Shown here in pieces: positions 1 through 9,195 of a stretch of DNA of 23,555 nucleotides (position 1 is its first letter; each line of letters starts with the position of its first letter). Location of the stretch: positions 30,542,675-30,566,229 of the forward strand of contig JBOZIK010000001.1 in the NCBI GenBank assembly GCA_051453625.1. Direction: 5' to 3'. The position numbers were made by a program, and so were the translations under genes. This DNA comes from Welwitschia mirabilis. Lineage: Eukaryota; Gnetophyta; Gnetopsida; Welwitschiales. Under the pieces are notes generated by a model that was given only the letters and a program-made list of their open reading frames with translations, was not told the DNA's origin and did no database searches.

Positions 1-114
1 AATTATGACATTCGGATCACTCCATCTATACTAGCGTGTTGTATTTTGCATCTTATTATAATTAACAGGATTGAAATGGAAACATGAACTATTGAATAAA
101 TACACACCACAACA
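1..114 (+). repeat. 3' end of an Athila-like LTR (truncated by window edge)
   Basis: This stretch matches the last ~115 bases of the plus-strand LTRs ending at 3333 and 22511. All three share a block beginning ATGACATTCGGATCACTC (or a close variant), then TAATTAAC, then ATAAATACACAC-like sequence ending in CAACA. It has no tRNA-Asp primer site after its end, so it is a 3' LTR or a solo LTR, not a 5' LTR. The bases that follow are ATTAC, the same five that flank the solo LTR at 1467-3333. Confidence 0.85.
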
Positions 115-639
115 ATTACACAAATATCAATATTTATGTTAAGGAGAAGGGATCAAATTAATACAAAACATAATTTTATTATGAATAAGATGCAAGTTTA
201 TCATACCTTAAGATGTAAGAAGGATATCATTTCTATAAAGATGTGGAGACAGATATGCATGACTTAGATGATATTACTCATGATCAAGATGTTTTATGTC
301 TTTCATATGCTTCAAGACATTACTATTAGTGAAGAGAAAGGGGAAATGAAGCTACATTTTAATGGTTCAATTCTAAAAATAGAAGAGTCCAACATTGTTC
401 AGCACACATTCTTAGTTGTCAGCTGATGTCCTCAAATTGAAAGAGAACTTAATGGTATAAAGAATTGGCTAAAAAATGCATATAAAGATCCCTTTACCAG
501 TGCTCAATGGTCATTACTAGAGTAATCATTAATCAATGAGTTTAACACTAGAGTTATGCTATCAATGTCATGTCTATCATTGTTTTCTATAGATAAGTAT
601 CATATTCTTGCATGAAGAGCTAAGGATGTTAACTTGTAT
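115..639 (+). other. Unassigned stretch, probably upstream Helitron sequence
   Basis: No frame stays open and I recognise no domain here. Its position directly before the Helitron N domain, with no boundary signal in between, suggests it is the degraded front of the same element. Short pieces near 420-640 could be coding in the plus direction, but the match is too weak to call. No repeat, terminal inverted repeat or RNA gene is visible. Confidence 0.35.
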
Positions 640-699
640 GAGTTTGTAAAGCATCTTTTAAGATATAAAAATGGAAGATGTGGCCCTCATCCAAAATTT

Positions 700-782
700 T
701 GATAAGTACTTCCTCATTTATTTTATTCTTTTATGAATTTAATGGAACAAAATTCAAATCCTTCAAAATTATTTTTCATTTT
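700..782 (+). other. 83-bp interruption inside the Helitron N domain
   Basis: The conserved block HPKF-RYYIFNM is split between position 699 and position 783. The 83 bases between are AT-rich, contain stops in the host frame, and end in a pyrimidine-rich run TTTTTCATTTTAG. Skipping exactly these bases restores the frame. It could be an old intron whose 5' GT is lost (it now begins TGATAAGT) or a small insertion. Confidence 0.4.
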
Positions 783-1278
783 AGGTATTATATTTTCAAC
801 ATGATTATGAAACATAGGGCACTTAGGTCTATAATAATGTTCTTCAAAAATAACATAACTAATTCATCTATCATAATAGAGGAACTATGTGAACAAATGA
901 ACAATTATCCATCAATACAAATAGTAGATAACTTAATGAAATATGAAAGCTCTCTAAGAGGCACATCTTCTTATTGGAAAAAAAATCAAATGTGAGCTAT
1001 TAGATATGGTTACCTAGCTTGGAACGCCTACAATATTCATTATTTTAAGTGCTATAAATATATATTGGTCTAATTTGCATGATATCATGTCTAGTGAGTA
1101 ATCATAGCATTCGTCTAAAGCTAGATAATGGTGATTGAAAAACATCATTGAAAACCCACACATTATCTTAGAGTACATGTACAATCATCATAAAAAATGT
1201 AGAGAGGTAATTATTATAAAGAAATTTAATGTTGTAGACTACTAGACATAATTTGAGTGAAAACATAAAAGTTCTTTA

Positions 1279-1299
1279 CATGTACATGGAATTTTATGG
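1279..1299 (+). other. HUH endonuclease motif HVHGILW
   Basis: The plus frame reads His-Val-His-Gly-Ile-Leu-Trp, the metal-binding motif of Helitron and other rolling-circle Rep proteins. Both histidines are intact although the surrounding frame carries stops. Confidence 0.85.
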
Positions 1300-1461
1300 A
1301 TAATAACATAGAATGGCTTAACTAAAGTGCTAATACAGTAGTGAAAAATGCTAAGAAATTTTCTAATTCCATCACTCATGCATGAAATGATAGATTTGAT
1401 GAACGTGATAGACTTAATGCTAGAAGTAAAAGTTGTATCTTCTTTACTACATGTTTAGTTA

Positions 1462-1466
1462 ATTAC
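1462..1466 (+). repeat. Target-site duplication ATTAC, left copy
   Basis: These five bases precede the LTR start TGTTG and match 3334-3338 exactly. Five base pairs is the normal duplication size for Ty3/Gypsy integrases. Confidence 0.85.
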
Positions 1467-2102
1467 TGTTGCGACACCAACTTATGGATATTTGATAGGG
1501 TATTATGGGTTGTTTTGTAGATAAAATAACAGATAAATGCTTAGTTCTTATGACAATAGAGAATCAAGAAGAATAAGATAAAAAACATGTAATTATCAGA
1601 TAATTCACAAGTATTTCATGCAGATACAGATAAGTACTATTTTGGATCATGATTCTTGCAGATGACAAAGCAATCCCACTGACTGAAGATAAAGAAAAGA
1701 CCATCCTCCCCACCGTCATTCACATGACATTTAAGACGACAACTCCAATTGAGCAATAAATAAAGTTCTTTCAAGATAACTTCTAGTTAAACTGAAGATC
1801 TTACTATCAGATATCATCATCCATATCATCATCTAGATGACACTAGTAGATGACATCTTGAAAACCAGTCAATAATAGTTCATATGTAGTCTGACAACCA
1901 GATAAACTGAAGTAAAACTAGAGTTCCAATTATTGATCCTCATCATCTCCTACTTCATCCAGACGATCATCGAGATGACACTGTTTTCTCATAGTTTTAC
2001 AAAATTTTTTCTCAAGTTGTCGCCTCTTTATTGTGACTTTATTATGCATGTTAGCTAGGATTTCTCCTTTACTTTTCTATCAGTTCCCTTTCCCTTTTTG
2101 TC

Positions 2103-2110
2103 TATAAATA
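2103..2110 (+). promoter_or_regulatory. Candidate TATA box of the solo LTR
   Basis: TATAAATA is followed by AAGATCTCTCCC. The aligned position in the LTR at 21434-22511 reads TTAATAAATAGAGGTCTCTC, and the minus-strand LTR at 8361 has TTAATAAAT. A TATA-like element at the same place in three copies supports an LTR promoter driving plus-strand transcription in its U3 region. Confidence 0.55.
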
Positions 2111-2294
2111 AAGATCTCTCCCTCGATCCCTACTCATCTTGACAGTACTTGAAATTCTCGTGACAGGAGATCTTGGGACCGGAAAACCATCTTATAATCC
2201 AGAGAGATATTACCTTGGTGTTGGGCAGCGTATCCTCCATTGAGGAATGATTACTTTGTGATACAGATGTCTTTTATAATTTTTAATATGAATT

Positions 2295-3162
2295 NNNNNN
2301 NNNNNNNNNNNNNNNNNNNNNNNNNNNNNNNNNNNNNNNNNNNNNNNNNNNNNNNNNNNNNNNNNNNNNNNNNNNNNNNNNNNNNNNNNNNNNNNNNNNN
2401 NNNNNNNNNNNNNNNNNNNNNNNNNNNNNNNNNNNNNNNNNNNNNNNNNNNNNNNNNNNNNNNNNNNNNNNNNNNNNNNNNNNNNNNNNNNNNNNNNNNN
2501 NNNNNNNNNNNNNNNNNNNNNNNNNNNNNNNNNNNNNNNNNNNNNNNNNNNNNNNNNNNNNNNNNNNNNNNNNNNNNNNNNNNNNNNNNNNNNNNNNNNN
2601 NNNNNNNNNNNNNNNNNNNNNNNNNNNNNNNNNNNNNNNNNNNNNNNNNNNNNNNNNNNNNNNNNNNNNNNNNNNNNNNNNNNNNNNNNNNNNNNNNNNN
2701 NNNNNNNNNNNNNNNNNNNNNNNNNNNNNNNNNNNNNNNNNNNNNNNNNNNNNNNNNNNNNNNNNNNNNNNNNNNNNNNNNNNNNNNNNNNNNNNNNNNN
2801 NNNNNNNNNNNNNNNNNNNNNNNNNNNNNNNNNNNNNNNNNNNNNNNNNNNNNNNNNNNNNNNNNNNNNNNNNNNNNNNNNNNNNNNNNNNNNNNNNNNN
2901 NNNNNNNNNNNNNNNNNNNNNNNNNNNNNNNNNNNNNNNNNNNNNNNNNNNNNNNNNNNNNNNNNNNNNNNNNNNNNNNNNNNNNNNNNNNNNNNNNNNN
3001 NNNNNNNNNNNNNNNNNNNNNNNNNNNNNNNNNNNNNNNNNNNNNNNNNNNNNNNNNNNNNNNNNNNNNNNNNNNNNNNNNNNNNNNNNNNNNNNNNNNN
3101 NNNNNNNNNNNNNNNNNNNNNNNNNNNNNNNNNNNNNNNNNNNNNNNNNNNNNNNNNNNNNN
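2295..3162. other. Assembly gap, 868 N, inside the solo LTR
   Basis: Unknown sequence. The equivalent part of the related LTR (about 22115-22365) is roughly 250 bp, so the gap estimate is either too long or hides an additional insertion. Open frames that span it are artefacts. Confidence 0.95.
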
Positions 3163-3333
3163 CATATTTCTTTCTTGAAATCAACTCTTTATTATCCATA
3201 CTATTGGCCTTCGATGGAATTACGACATTCAGATCACTCTGATTATACTAGTATGCTATATTTGTGCATCTTATTTGTAATTAACGAGATTTAAATCAAG
3301 GTGTGAAACCTTGCATAAATTTGCACTGCAACA

Positions 3334-3338
3334 ATTAC
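3334..3338 (+). repeat. Target-site duplication ATTAC, right copy
   Basis: These five bases follow the LTR end GCAACA and match 1462-1466. Removing the LTR plus one copy rejoins the Helitron. Confidence 0.85.
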
Positions 3339-4140
3339 ACTGTTTTATTTTTTATAATAATTTTTAATCCTGTAGGTCCCAAGAAGAAACATGAGTCTTA
3401 GTTCATATTAATTACAAAAAGAGGATCTTAAACATATGCAACTAGAGCAAAATTACAGAATCTTATTAAACAATGTCAAAAGACATACGGTTTGTAAGCT
3501 TGTAGCATGTTTGAGAAAATGAAATGAATGACAAATGTACACATACCGATATACTACTATACTTTTAACACAATAAATATCTTCAAACTATAGATACTAA
3601 TGCTTATTAATTCATGTAGATGTAATATTTTATGGAATTTAAAACCTTATGATTCTAGGTTATATATAGATGAAAATAATGAGAAGAAGTATAAGCTAAG
3701 GATAAATGGTGATAGGTTAAATTTTCATAATAGAATAATTTTACAAACATGGTGGATGAATATAGAATTTCAACCTCTCCTTGATAAATATGTTACTATA
3801 TAGTATATTGCAAATTATGCCTCAAAGTTAGAAAAGAAGTCAAAGTCATATTTTTACACATTAATGAAGCTATCACAAGATAGAAATCCTAGTAAGTCTA
3901 CCATTTGAGCTTACAAAAGACTAATGATGGATACTATAGTAGATCACGATATTAGAGGTATGGAAACATTCCACATGTTACAAGGACTTTTCTTGGTTAA
4001 AAGTAGTATGATATTTGTATCACTTAATGTATTTAAGAAGGTCTATAAAAAAGTGAGACAAAGCCATGTTGTGGATGAAGAACGTGTGTATATCATGTTG
4101 GTAGATTAGTATCCAAATAGACCAATGTATATGGAAGGCA
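3339..4140 (+). pseudogene. Helitron Rep, second half with two-tyrosine motif
   Basis: This continues the Rep interrupted at 1466. From about 3430 a degraded block resembles the Cys/His-containing region ahead of CRCNILWNLKPYDSR (3617 on). The stretch LNFHNRIILQTWWMN and QPLLDKYVTI leads to Y-IAN-Y-ASKLEKKS at 3804-3842, the two-tyrosine active site with the usual spacing of four residues. Then come RDP/DRNPS-like and ETFHMLQGLFLVKSS..FVSLNVFKK (3960-4040), standard in Helitron Rep-helicase proteins. The codon just before the first tyrosine is TAG, probably from CAG. About 210 codons separate HUH from Y2 once the LTR is removed, in the expected range. Confidence 0.85.
3804..3818 (+). other. 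Two-tyrosine (Y2) motif of Helitron Rep
   Basis: The frame reads Tyr-Ile-Ala-Asn-Tyr-Ala-Ser-Lys. Both tyrosines that would attach to the 5' ends of nicked DNA are preserved; a TAG stop lies directly before the first. Confidence 0.8.
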
Positions 4141-5640
4141 TATCATTATTCAATTATATAAAATAATACATATTCAATCTAAGAAAAATAGAAAATGATG
4201 CCTGACATCCTAGAAAGAAATCTGCAATTGTCAGAGCTATTCCTAGACTTCATATATAATCTAATAAAGATGATAATAAATGAATGGATTATTATTGGGC
4301 TTGGCTACTGCATTATTTATTTAAAGATATTAAAAGTGATTTAGAAAAAATATATGAAGAAATAAAGGCTAAATGGATGTTTTTTACACATATGTATGAG
4401 CAGTGTAGTCCATCACATGATGATGATTTTGAATATGCAATCATTGAGGAGGATCACCATTAAAACGTGGAACCATTACATGTGGAACATTATGAAAATG
4501 ATTATCAAGTATTAATAAACATCTACTAAATGAAGGCCTACTTTAGAGAAGTAAACATGATATGCTTGGCTTGTGTACTCTTCCTAGATAACGTAATTGG
4601 TCTATAAACTATAAAGGGGAAAACCTTATGAAATATTTCATTTCCTTTGTTTAAAGTAATAGGATATCACATAATTTATTGATCCTAGATGAAAAAAATC
4701 AAATTACTACCTATCTAGCCTTGGTATAAAATAAAAAAAGTGCTTCACCATACTCATATCTCATTTTATGCTATACGAATTTGAGAAAGAAGAGATCCAA
4801 CCTCTATGCATGATAATATAAGGAATAGCAAGATCAAAAAAATCTTTTCTCAATCATTCTATAAGCAATGAATTTAAGAAGATGTGTTCAAACAACATAG
4901 ATATTATTAAAGTCATAACATACAACATCAACAGGATAACAATACATTTAGTATTGGGTATTAGGATTGGTAACTATGAGCTTGCTTTATTAAGACAGTT
5001 GCTACATTTTCAAGAATGGCTAAGAAATGTCAATTACATTGTTTTTGATGAGTTGAGTTTTATAAGTAATAAGATGTTACTTAATATCAATAAAAGACTT
5101 AAAGAGATATTTCTAGCTCACTAACAAATGAGTTTTAGTGGAAGGTCTATCATATTAATAGGTGATCTTACATAGTTACCTTCAATGAAGGATTGTTCAT
5201 CATATAATGGTAGTAAGAAAACTAAGGTACTATGAAGATCATTTAATACTATTATTGTATTAGATGTAGTTTATAGTTAAATTAGTGATAATCCAAATCA
5301 GTAAAGGTTTTAAAATGTTTTGATGAATGTAAGAACTAGTAAAGCTTTAAATGATGATTATGAATTTCTAATGGCTAATTCTAAACTTACTTCTACATCC
5401 AATGGAATGGGTGCTTTCTAAGATTTAGTTCATCTATTTCGCATGAATGATATGATTTCCTCTTATAACAAAAAATACTTGCTTCAAATGCAATTACCAA
5501 TTGCATGATATATAAAAGATAATACACAAGATTCAGTTAGATATGATGACAGTTGCTGTGAATTAGAAATAGAGCTTCTTTTTTGTGAAGAAGGTATGGT
5601 CATATTGACTATGAATATATTGTTCCAAAGATATTAGAAG
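4141..5640 (+). pseudogene. Helitron linker and PIF1-type helicase domain
   Basis: The linker shows RP..MEGISLFNYI (4110-4165) and KKSAIVRAIPRLHI (4213-4255), as in plant Helitrons. The helicase begins near 4795 with QPL.MII, followed by a ruined Walker A (4822-4845). TIHLVLGI follows at about 4945, then Walker B NYIVFDELSFIS (5032-5067) with Asp-Glu intact, RSIILIGDLT*LPS (5143-5190) with a stop for Gln in the GD.xQLP motif, and VRTSKALNDDYEFL near 5330. QLPIA and EEGMVILTMNILFQ at about 5490-5630 match the C-terminal PIF1 motifs. The protein would unwind DNA during rolling-circle transposition; this copy cannot. The Copia LTR at 5732 cuts off whatever followed. Confidence 0.85.
4822..4845 (+). 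other. Ruined Walker A motif of the Helitron helicase
   Basis: The frame reads GIARSKKS where the family has a G-x-A-G-x-G-K-S/T loop. Two loop glycines have become Arg and Lys, changes that need only G-to-A substitutions, so ATP binding would be lost. Confidence 0.65.
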
Positions 5641-5731
5641 TAAATGAGTTTCAATAATGAATACCAAGAAGATGTAGGATTAGATGAAACAATATCATGA
5701 ATACAAAATGCTAAGTTCAAGAGTCAATACA

Positions 5732-6478
5732 TGTTGGGATGTCTAAATATTCCCACTAGACATTCATTTCCATCTATGGATATAAACAGAATAACTTTCA
5801 AAATGGGACATCTAATAGATTAGTCCAAGATATCTAATGAAGAAACTTAATATCCCTTGCAAAGTCAAAAGCAAAATATCTGAGTTTTTATCTAGGACAT
5901 CCAAGTGATTTTCACATCAAAAAATGTGGGACATCCAATTAGAGAAATATTACAAAAGAACTTTAGATTTGTTTGACCATCTAAACTATTGGTCTACAAT
6001 GTTTTTTCCAATGCATCACTTCTTTCAAGATAGACTACAACAACTATTTTGTAGAAAAAGTTTAAATAGAATGCACTTAATCATATCTTGTGTAACTGTA
6101 CTTACATTATATCATCTTGTATTCAAAGAGAACTACTTTGATCTAAATTAGCTATCATGTTCATATATATTCCATAGTGTTAATGTACTATGCATTATTA
6201 AGAAACTTGTACTATCCTGTCTTTTTCTAGATGTGAAGAAGAAAAAGAGGATATTATGTAGATCTATTAAATTAATAGAACTAGGAGGCTGGTAGCAGTT
6301 GCTGTCCTTGAAAATGAAGTAGACAGATTGCCAAACCATGATAAATTCTAGTGCCTTCATCTTTAGCATTTCCTTTTACTAAAGTTTCAGTTTTCCTTTG
6401 TGATCTTAAGGCTATTTGTAATTAATTTTTCAATACCCTATTTACACCCCTCCTCTAGAGTATATTTCGATTCCAACA
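5732..6478 (+). repeat. 5' LTR of the Copia element
   Basis: It begins TGTTGGGATG and ends TTCCAACA, giving six-base inverted ends TGTTGG/CCAACA. Near its end it has the CACCCCTCCTCTAGAG-type tract common just before the end of plant Copia LTRs, and the primer site follows two bases later. The five bases before it are ATACA; the partner duplication is outside the window. Short open frames within it (5924-6151 plus, 6148-6369 minus) show no family resemblance and are treated as chance. Confidence 0.8.
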
Positions 6479-6480
6479 AT

Positions 6481-6498
6481 TGGTATCCAAGATTGATT
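6481..6498 (+). other. Copia primer-binding site (tRNA-iMet)
   Basis: TGGTATCCAAG follows the LTR end by two bases. The plant Copia consensus is TGGTATCAGAGC, complementary to the 3' end of initiator methionine tRNA; the first seven bases match and the rest is partly decayed. Confidence 0.8.
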
Positions 6499-6549
6499 GC
6501 TCTAGATTAGTCCCTTTTCCTTTTTTTGTGGTTAGTTTAGATCTATGGA

Positions 6550-8220
6550 ATGGCATCATTAAGCTTTACTAAAGGTCAATTAATCTCTAGATCTCCACTC
6601 TTCTTTGGAAACAACTATGCATACTGGAACTTGAATATGATAATATTTCTTACATCTCTTAATGTGGACATTGCGAGATAGTTATAAAGAAATACCAGCC
6701 CCTAATAATGATAGATGCAAATGGAGATATCTCCCATAAGCCTCAAGACAACTAGGATCCAGATGACAAGAAGCAAACTTGGTTAAATGCTCAAGCCATG
6801 AATATTATAATATGTGCTCTTGCTCTAGAAGAATAAGATCATGTTGTTCAATGTACTATGGCATAAGAAATGTAGGAAACTATGAATATAACTCATGAAG
6901 AAATAAACATAGTTAAGAACACCAAGCTATAATTACTAAGAACCAAATTCGAGAACATCAAGATAGAGAACTCAGAAATAGTTGCTAAATACATTACCAA
7001 GGTTATCAACATTATAAATAACATGTAAGAACTTGCCAAAAATCTTCCAGAGAATAAAATAGTATGTGAGATCTTGAGAAGTCTAACAAAAAATTTCAAG
7101 CCCAAAGTAAGAGCCATTAAAGAGAGCAAAGACATTGATACTATTAGAGTAGAAGAGCTAAAAGGATCACTCATGGCCTATGAAGCCACCCTCTTGCCAA
7201 AATATGAAGCTCCTAAGAAAAGAAGCATAGCTCCCAAAGTTAGTGAGAAAATCAGAGAGGACTAATCATCCAAAGAAGTTAAAGATGAGGATCTAGCCTT
7301 ACTTACTTGAGACTTCAAGAAATTTTTGAAAATGAAGAAGGAAGGAAGACTACTCAAAATATCATTAAAACATGGAAACAAAAAGAGTAAGAAAATTTCT
7401 AATTCAATTCAATGTTTTGAATGTAAAGGATTTAGTCATCCAGGCTTAGAGTGTGCTAATAAAAGAAAGGAGAGAAGCTTAAAAGAAAAGGAGAAAATAC
7501 TTTAAAGGCAACATGGAATGATTTTGATGGAGAATAATCTAACTCCAATGATGATGAAGAGGTACTAAATTTAGGATTGATATATTTCATTGATGATGAT
7601 TCTAACCTTGGACTCATAGCTTCAAAAGAAGATTAGTACAACGATTAGGTATGATTAAAAAGTGATTACAAAGAATGTTTTGGGTTAGATTATGATGATC
7701 TAATTGATGATTATAAAAGGTTGTACATTGTTAGTATTAGCTTAGGATAAAAAAATGTTCTTATAAAAAAACAAACTAATAAACTTGAAAGAAAGTTAAT
7801 TGAAGCTAACAATAGAATAGAAAAATTATTCAAAGACTTGCAAGATGTAGAAAGGATTACCAAACGCTTAGTACAAGGAAAATAAAATCTAAACAAGCTC
7901 TTAGGAAGTGGAATATCTCCATTTGATAAATCAAAACTTGGAAGCCATTCAAGTATGTCTACTTCATTTTAGAATTTTTAGTCCAGTATAATAATTCAAT
8001 CAAATAGAAAAATGAGTTTGAGATGCTTCTTCTGTAATAAAATTAATCATGTTCAAGTTTTCTATCAAGTTTTCTATCCATACAAAAATTCTTTCTTCTT
8101 TAGTTATGCTCATAATTTTCACTTTAAAAATAGATTCCTTTAGGAATAAGAAAAACAAAATGAAATGGGTTAAGAAAAACTTGATACCTACCTTATTTAC
8201 TCATGCTATCTTTAAAGTTT
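6550..8220 (+). pseudogene. gag: Copia gag (capsid and nucleocapsid), SIRE-like
   Basis: The start ATG at 6550 opens a frame with SPLFFGNNYAYWNLNM, the usual first block of Copia capsid proteins, closed by TAG at 6679. Later blocks include AWLNAQAMN (about 6785), NITHEEINIVKNTK, IVAKYITKVINIINN, ILRSLTKNFKPKVRAI and VEELKGSLMAYEATLLP (to 7200), matching the UBN2-type gag of SIRE elements. A zinc knuckle CX2CX4HX4C lies at 7413-7454 and an acidic DDDE-rich tail follows. A second CFFCNKINH-like finger is near 8020. About a dozen stops and several frame slips break it. The long gag with a coiled tail and two finger-like blocks favours the SIRE/Maximus lineage. Confidence 0.8.
7413..7454 (+). other. 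Zinc knuckle of Copia gag
   Basis: CFECKGFSHPGLEC fits CX2CX4HX4C exactly, with all four metal ligands kept. This is the nucleocapsid RNA-binding knuckle. Confidence 0.85.
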
Positions 8221-8360
8221 AGGGAAAAACTAAGTGGTATCTTGNNNNNNNNNNACTGAAAACAAATGTCTATTTAGTTTCTTTCAAGACTATGATGGGA
8301 ACGAAGTCACTTTTGAAGATAATGGAAAAGGACACATTATAGGAAAAGGATCAATAACTA
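8221..8360 (+). pseudogene. Start of Copia aspartic protease, cut off
   Basis: The frame reads W-Y-L followed by a G that would begin the Asp codon of the DSG active site, then a 10-N gap. After the gap come TENKCLFSF, VTFEDNGKGHIIGKGSIT, the block that follows the active site in plant Copia proteases. The 36 codons after the gap have no stop. If the family pattern DSGCSRHMT holds, about 23 bases are missing, so the 10 N are a placeholder. The sequence is interrupted at 8361 by the Athila-like LTR. Confidence 0.78.
8245..8254. other. Assembly gap, 10 N, over the Copia protease active site
   Basis: The true length is probably not ten: family spacing between W-Y-L and T-E-N-K predicts about 23 bases. 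Confidence 0.8.
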
Positions 8361-9195
8361 TGTTGTGATGCATATTTATACAATGTTACATCCTTAGTAA
8401 AGTTAAATAATGTCAATTACAAATATAATACACAAACATAACACACTAATATAAATGAGAGTTAATCCAAATGTTATAATTCATCAAAGGCTAAAGTAGG
8501 AAATAAGCAAGTTACTTTCCACAAAGAAATGCTTATACTCTAATATACAAAAATAACTTGCAATGCATGAAAGTAAAATACAACACACTTGTGAAAAGCT
8601 AATCTAGGAAAAAGAAATAACAATGCACCTAACCTAAACTAACCAAGCACAACCTTGACGAAGGTTGTCATTATAACCTATATTACTAAGGAAACTATTA
8701 CTGGATTAGTAGTAACATAAGCTATAAGGATGAGGAACAATCATATATTGAAATCAGAAAAAGAAGTATTTGTATTGAGTTTTTAACTACATTTGTGTTA
8801 TAAAGTATTTGCATCTCAATCGAAAAAATTCCATCCAACACTAAGCAGAATGTCTCTTTGCAACTACAAGAATGGAACTCTAGCCCTTTAATCTCCTATC
8901 ATAAGAATTGTAGATGAAAATGAAGACAAACACGAGTTAAGAGTGATATCACAATTTATTAACATACACACATAAAAGAAAATAGATAGAAGGGTGTGGG
9001 TAAAACTTTAACAACTGTGCCAAGAAAAACCAACATATATGTGGTAGAGGTTAGGTGATTGTTTATTGCAAATATTACAACAGTGTTAACTGACTAATCA
9101 TCTAGACAATATTGAAGATGATGCCATCTCACAAAAGATCCACCTCAGCTGTCAAAAAGATTACAGTTAGCATCCCATTAGCATGAACTATTTGG
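8361..9195 (-). repeat. 3' LTR of element B (minus strand), running into a gap
   Basis: Read on the plus strand it starts TGTTGTGATGCATATTTATAC, the complement of the LTR 3' end. It aligns with 19692-20199 and 21196-21433 and with the complement of 21434-22511. A TTAATAAAT TATA-like element lies at 8954-8962. Its far end is in the 372-N gap; a 1078-bp LTR would end near 9438. The bases before it belong to the Copia protease. Confidence 0.85.

Larger units (their letters stand above)
640..1466 (+). pseudogene. Helitron Rep, N domain and HUH motif (first half)
   Basis: This is the first half of the Helitron replication initiator, which nicks and joins DNA during rolling-circle transposition. 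A HPKF stretch (688-699) is followed after an 83-base interruption by RYYIFNMIMKHRALRS (from 783), then LRGTSSYW near 953, and LGTPT..I.LSA..IYWSNL at about 1015-1080, all typical of the Helitron-like N domain. At 1279-1299 the frame reads HVHGILW, the HUH metal-binding motif with both histidines kept, preceded by KKFNVVDY. Stops replace expected Gln/Trp codons, for example TAG and TAA at DY*T*FE just before the HUH motif. The solo LTR at 1467 breaks the gene; it continues at 3339. Confidence 0.85.
1467..3333 (+). repeat. Solo LTR of the Athila-like family
   Basis: It starts TGTTGCGACACC and ends CTGCAACA, with TG...CA termini. It aligns with the plus-strand LTR at 21434-22511 at its start (ATATTTGATAGG, then TTGTTTTGTAG and ACAGATAAATGC), around the TATA box, and at its end. 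A perfect 5-bp duplication ATTAC flanks it, and Helitron sequence resumes on the other side, so it is a solo LTR left by LTR-LTR recombination. An 868-N gap replaces a part that is only about 250 bp in the 1078-bp copy, so the true length is probably nearer 1.1-1.3 kb unless extra sequence is present. Confidence 0.88.
115..5731 (+). mobile_element. Decayed Helitron, interrupted by a solo LTR and cut by a Copia LTR
   Basis: A rolling-circle transposon of the plant Helitron class is spread over 115-1466 and 3334-5731. In order it shows the Helitron-like N domain, the HUH motif, the two-tyrosine motif and a PIF1-type helicase, all on the plus strand and in the order expected for a Rep-helicase protein. 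The reading frame is broken by many stops and frameshifts. Neither the 5' TC end nor the 3' hairpin-CTRR end can be seen: the left end is obscured by the LTR piece at 1-114 and the right end lies beyond the Copia LTR at 5732. The upstream boundary at 115 is an assumption. Confidence 0.85.
5732..8360 (+). mobile_element. SIRE/Maximus-type Copia element, 5' part only
   Basis: A 747-bp LTR is followed by an initiator-Met-tRNA primer site, a gag pseudogene and the start of the protease. The element stops at 8360, where the Athila-like LTR begins, so the Athila-like insertion split it. Its integrase, RT, RNase H and 3' LTR are not in this window and should lie to the right of the Athila-like block. 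The element itself sits in the Helitron helicase region. Confidence 0.82.

Noticed and set aside
2210-3199. Long open frames on both strands across 2210-3199 and 9129-9620
   Set aside because: They are almost entirely N; the coding potential comes from unknown bases in assembly gaps.
1-3333. The LTR pieces at 1-114 and 1467-3333 as the two LTRs of one element
   Set aside because: No tRNA-Asp PBS follows the first, the sequence between is Helitron, and the second has its own perfect target duplication.
6893-7174. A 93-codon minus-strand hydrophobic frame within 6893-7174
   Set aside because: It is antisense to the Copia gag, whose plus-strand blocks are recognisable; the hydrophobic look is what antisense of a Lys/Glu/Ile-rich gag gives.
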